A model generated the notes under the pieces. It was not told the DNA's origin, searched no databases, and saw nothing but the letters and a program-made list of their open reading frames with translations. Shown piece after piece: positions 62,989-64,000 of a stretch of DNA of 64,000 nucleotides (the stretch's first letter is position 1; each line of letters opens with the position of its first letter). Made by a program: the position numbers and the translations under genes. This stretch comes from Circinella minor (lineage: Eukaryota > Mucoromycota > Mucoromycetes > Mucorales > Lichtheimiaceae): contig JAEPRB010000124.1 in assembly GCA_016758965.1 (NCBI GenBank), positions 1 through 64,000 on the forward strand, given 5' to 3'.

Positions 62989-64000
62989 CTACAACTCATC
63001 ACGAGAAGTAGTCAACGATGATGATATACCATTTTTATAAGTAGGCATACGAATATCCTTTGGTAATCCAAATCCATAAGAACCCCATCCAATGGTCGCA
63101 AGATAATCTTCTAGTAATTTAATACCTTCATCATTGCCCGCAGCACCCAATGCCACATGAAAAGGTACAAGATGCTATATTTTATAAATAACCCTGTTTA
63201 GCTCTCGATCTATCATGTCAAGTATAATTTAACCTTCCTTATACCCCTAACCTCCTACACTACTATACTGTACCTCTGCTGTTGGATGAGATTCTCTGAA
63301 TGCTTTATGTTTGCTTAATTGATTAGCAGCATCATTTCTTTCTTTACCAGTAGATCCACAAGCTGCCTTTTCCATATCCTTATCAAAATCAATCACCCAT
63401 TGTGGAGACGGTTTATCCATATTTGACCATAATAGTCGCAAGTTATGAACTGAACTACCACTTCCAATGATGACAACACCTTCATCTCTAAATTTTTTTT
63501 TTATGAAATTATGAGTCTATCTTTTTTTTAAGACACGTTACCCATTTTCTATGTACACAGACATATAACAAACTTTTTTTTTGTTCTTCTCATACCTGAG
63601 AGGTGCAAGTGCTTCACCCATTTTAACATGCATAGGCATGTCCTCATGACTAAATGTCGATACTTCAACTATGGGAATGTCTTTATTGGATGTCATGGCT
63701 CTTTTCAATGGAACCCAAACACCATGATCATTGCCATATTCTTGACCCTTAGCGTCAATGCCAGCCTGCAAATAATTATGTATATATTATCAATATGATT
63801 TTTCTTTTGTAGAAAATAAATATTGATCGTTATTACTTACCTTTTTTAACAAACCAACGACCTTTTCAGCTAATGCAGGTTCACCTTGATGATCCCAAGT
63901 TTGTTCGTAATAACGTTGAGGAAAACCATAGAAATCATAAATCAACTTTGGTTTTTCCGAAGTGTCCACTGAATAAATTGAATAATAAAAGGAAACGTCA
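62989..64000 (-). CDS. LigB/DODA-type extradiol ring-cleavage dioxygenase, partial
   Basis: A class III extradiol dioxygenase of the LigB fold (YgiD/DOPA-dioxygenase type), which opens catechol-like rings using non-haem iron or zinc. The visible exons are 63968-63841, 63765-63596, 63487-63274 and 63174-62989, all in phase; an acceptor precedes the first, so the 5' end lies beyond the window. Family signatures: KPKLIYDFYGFPQRYYEQTW, then EYGNDHGVWVPLKRA with a conserved His, SHEDMPMHVKMGEALAPLRD, EGVVIIGSGSSVHNLR, and HPTAEHLVPFHVALGAAG with another conserved His. The C-terminus reads GFGLPKDIRMP. The first metal-binding His region, near the N-terminus, is missing. The substrate cannot be told; DOPA or other catechols are options from the family. 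Confidence 0.88.

Noticed and set aside
1..64000. tRNA genes, rRNA, CRISPR arrays and intact transposons
   Set aside because: I looked for tRNA B-box motifs (GGTTCGANNCC and its complement), regularly spaced repeats, and transposase or reverse-transcriptase motifs by eye and found none. A tRNA or covariance-model scan would be decisive.

Overview
This looks like one contig piece from the nuclear genome of a filamentous fungus, most likely an early-diverging one (Mucoromycota/Mucorales-like). The reasons are very AT-rich spacers, long A/T homopolymers, and nearly fifty short (about 70-250 nt) GT-AG introns in the recognised genes. The gene set includes a myosin-motor chitin synthase, a WOPR (Gti1/Pac2) regulator and a U11/U12 minor-spliceosome protein that most ascomycete yeasts have lost. 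The phylum call is an inference. I saw no tRNA, rRNA, CRISPR array, plasmid feature or intact transposon.

Layout. The left end (1-8.9 kb) has four recognised genes: a calponin/transgelin-type protein cut by the window edge, ATP-type PEP carboxykinase with a glucose-repression-like promoter, and a head-to-head pair of STRAP/unrip (minus) and SNRNP25 (plus). From 11.2 to 25.3 kb come an asparaginase with a C-terminal ankyrin region, a Cid1-type nucleotidyltransferase, a glutamine-rich BAG-domain protein and a GTPBP1/2-family translational GTPase.

From 25.3 to 47.3 kb the window is a near gene desert of about 22 kb with one clear gene in the middle, the WOPR transcription factor at 34.9-35.9 kb. 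The desert carries many C-run/A-run tracts of fixed polarity, simple repeats, and a few short spliced open frames that may be unrecognised genes or relics.

The right end (47.3-64 kb) is dense again: a Doa10/MARCH6 RING-CH ubiquitin ligase in eleven exons, a secreted Lys/Thr/Pro-rich protein ending in a double-psi beta-barrel, a convergent class V/VII-type chitin synthase with an N-terminal myosin motor, and a LigB-type extradiol dioxygenase cut by the right edge.

Functional themes: gluconeogenesis (PCK), snRNP biogenesis (STRAP and SNRNP25), protein quality control (BAG co-chaperone, GTPBP2-like GTPase, Doa10), cell wall (chitin synthase, barrel protein) and developmental regulation (WOPR). 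Exon structures were built by hand from splice signals. Every complete recognised gene gives an uninterrupted frame whose exon lengths sum to a multiple of three. I also list six low-confidence spliced or short open frames in the spacers; these were not recognised as any known family.
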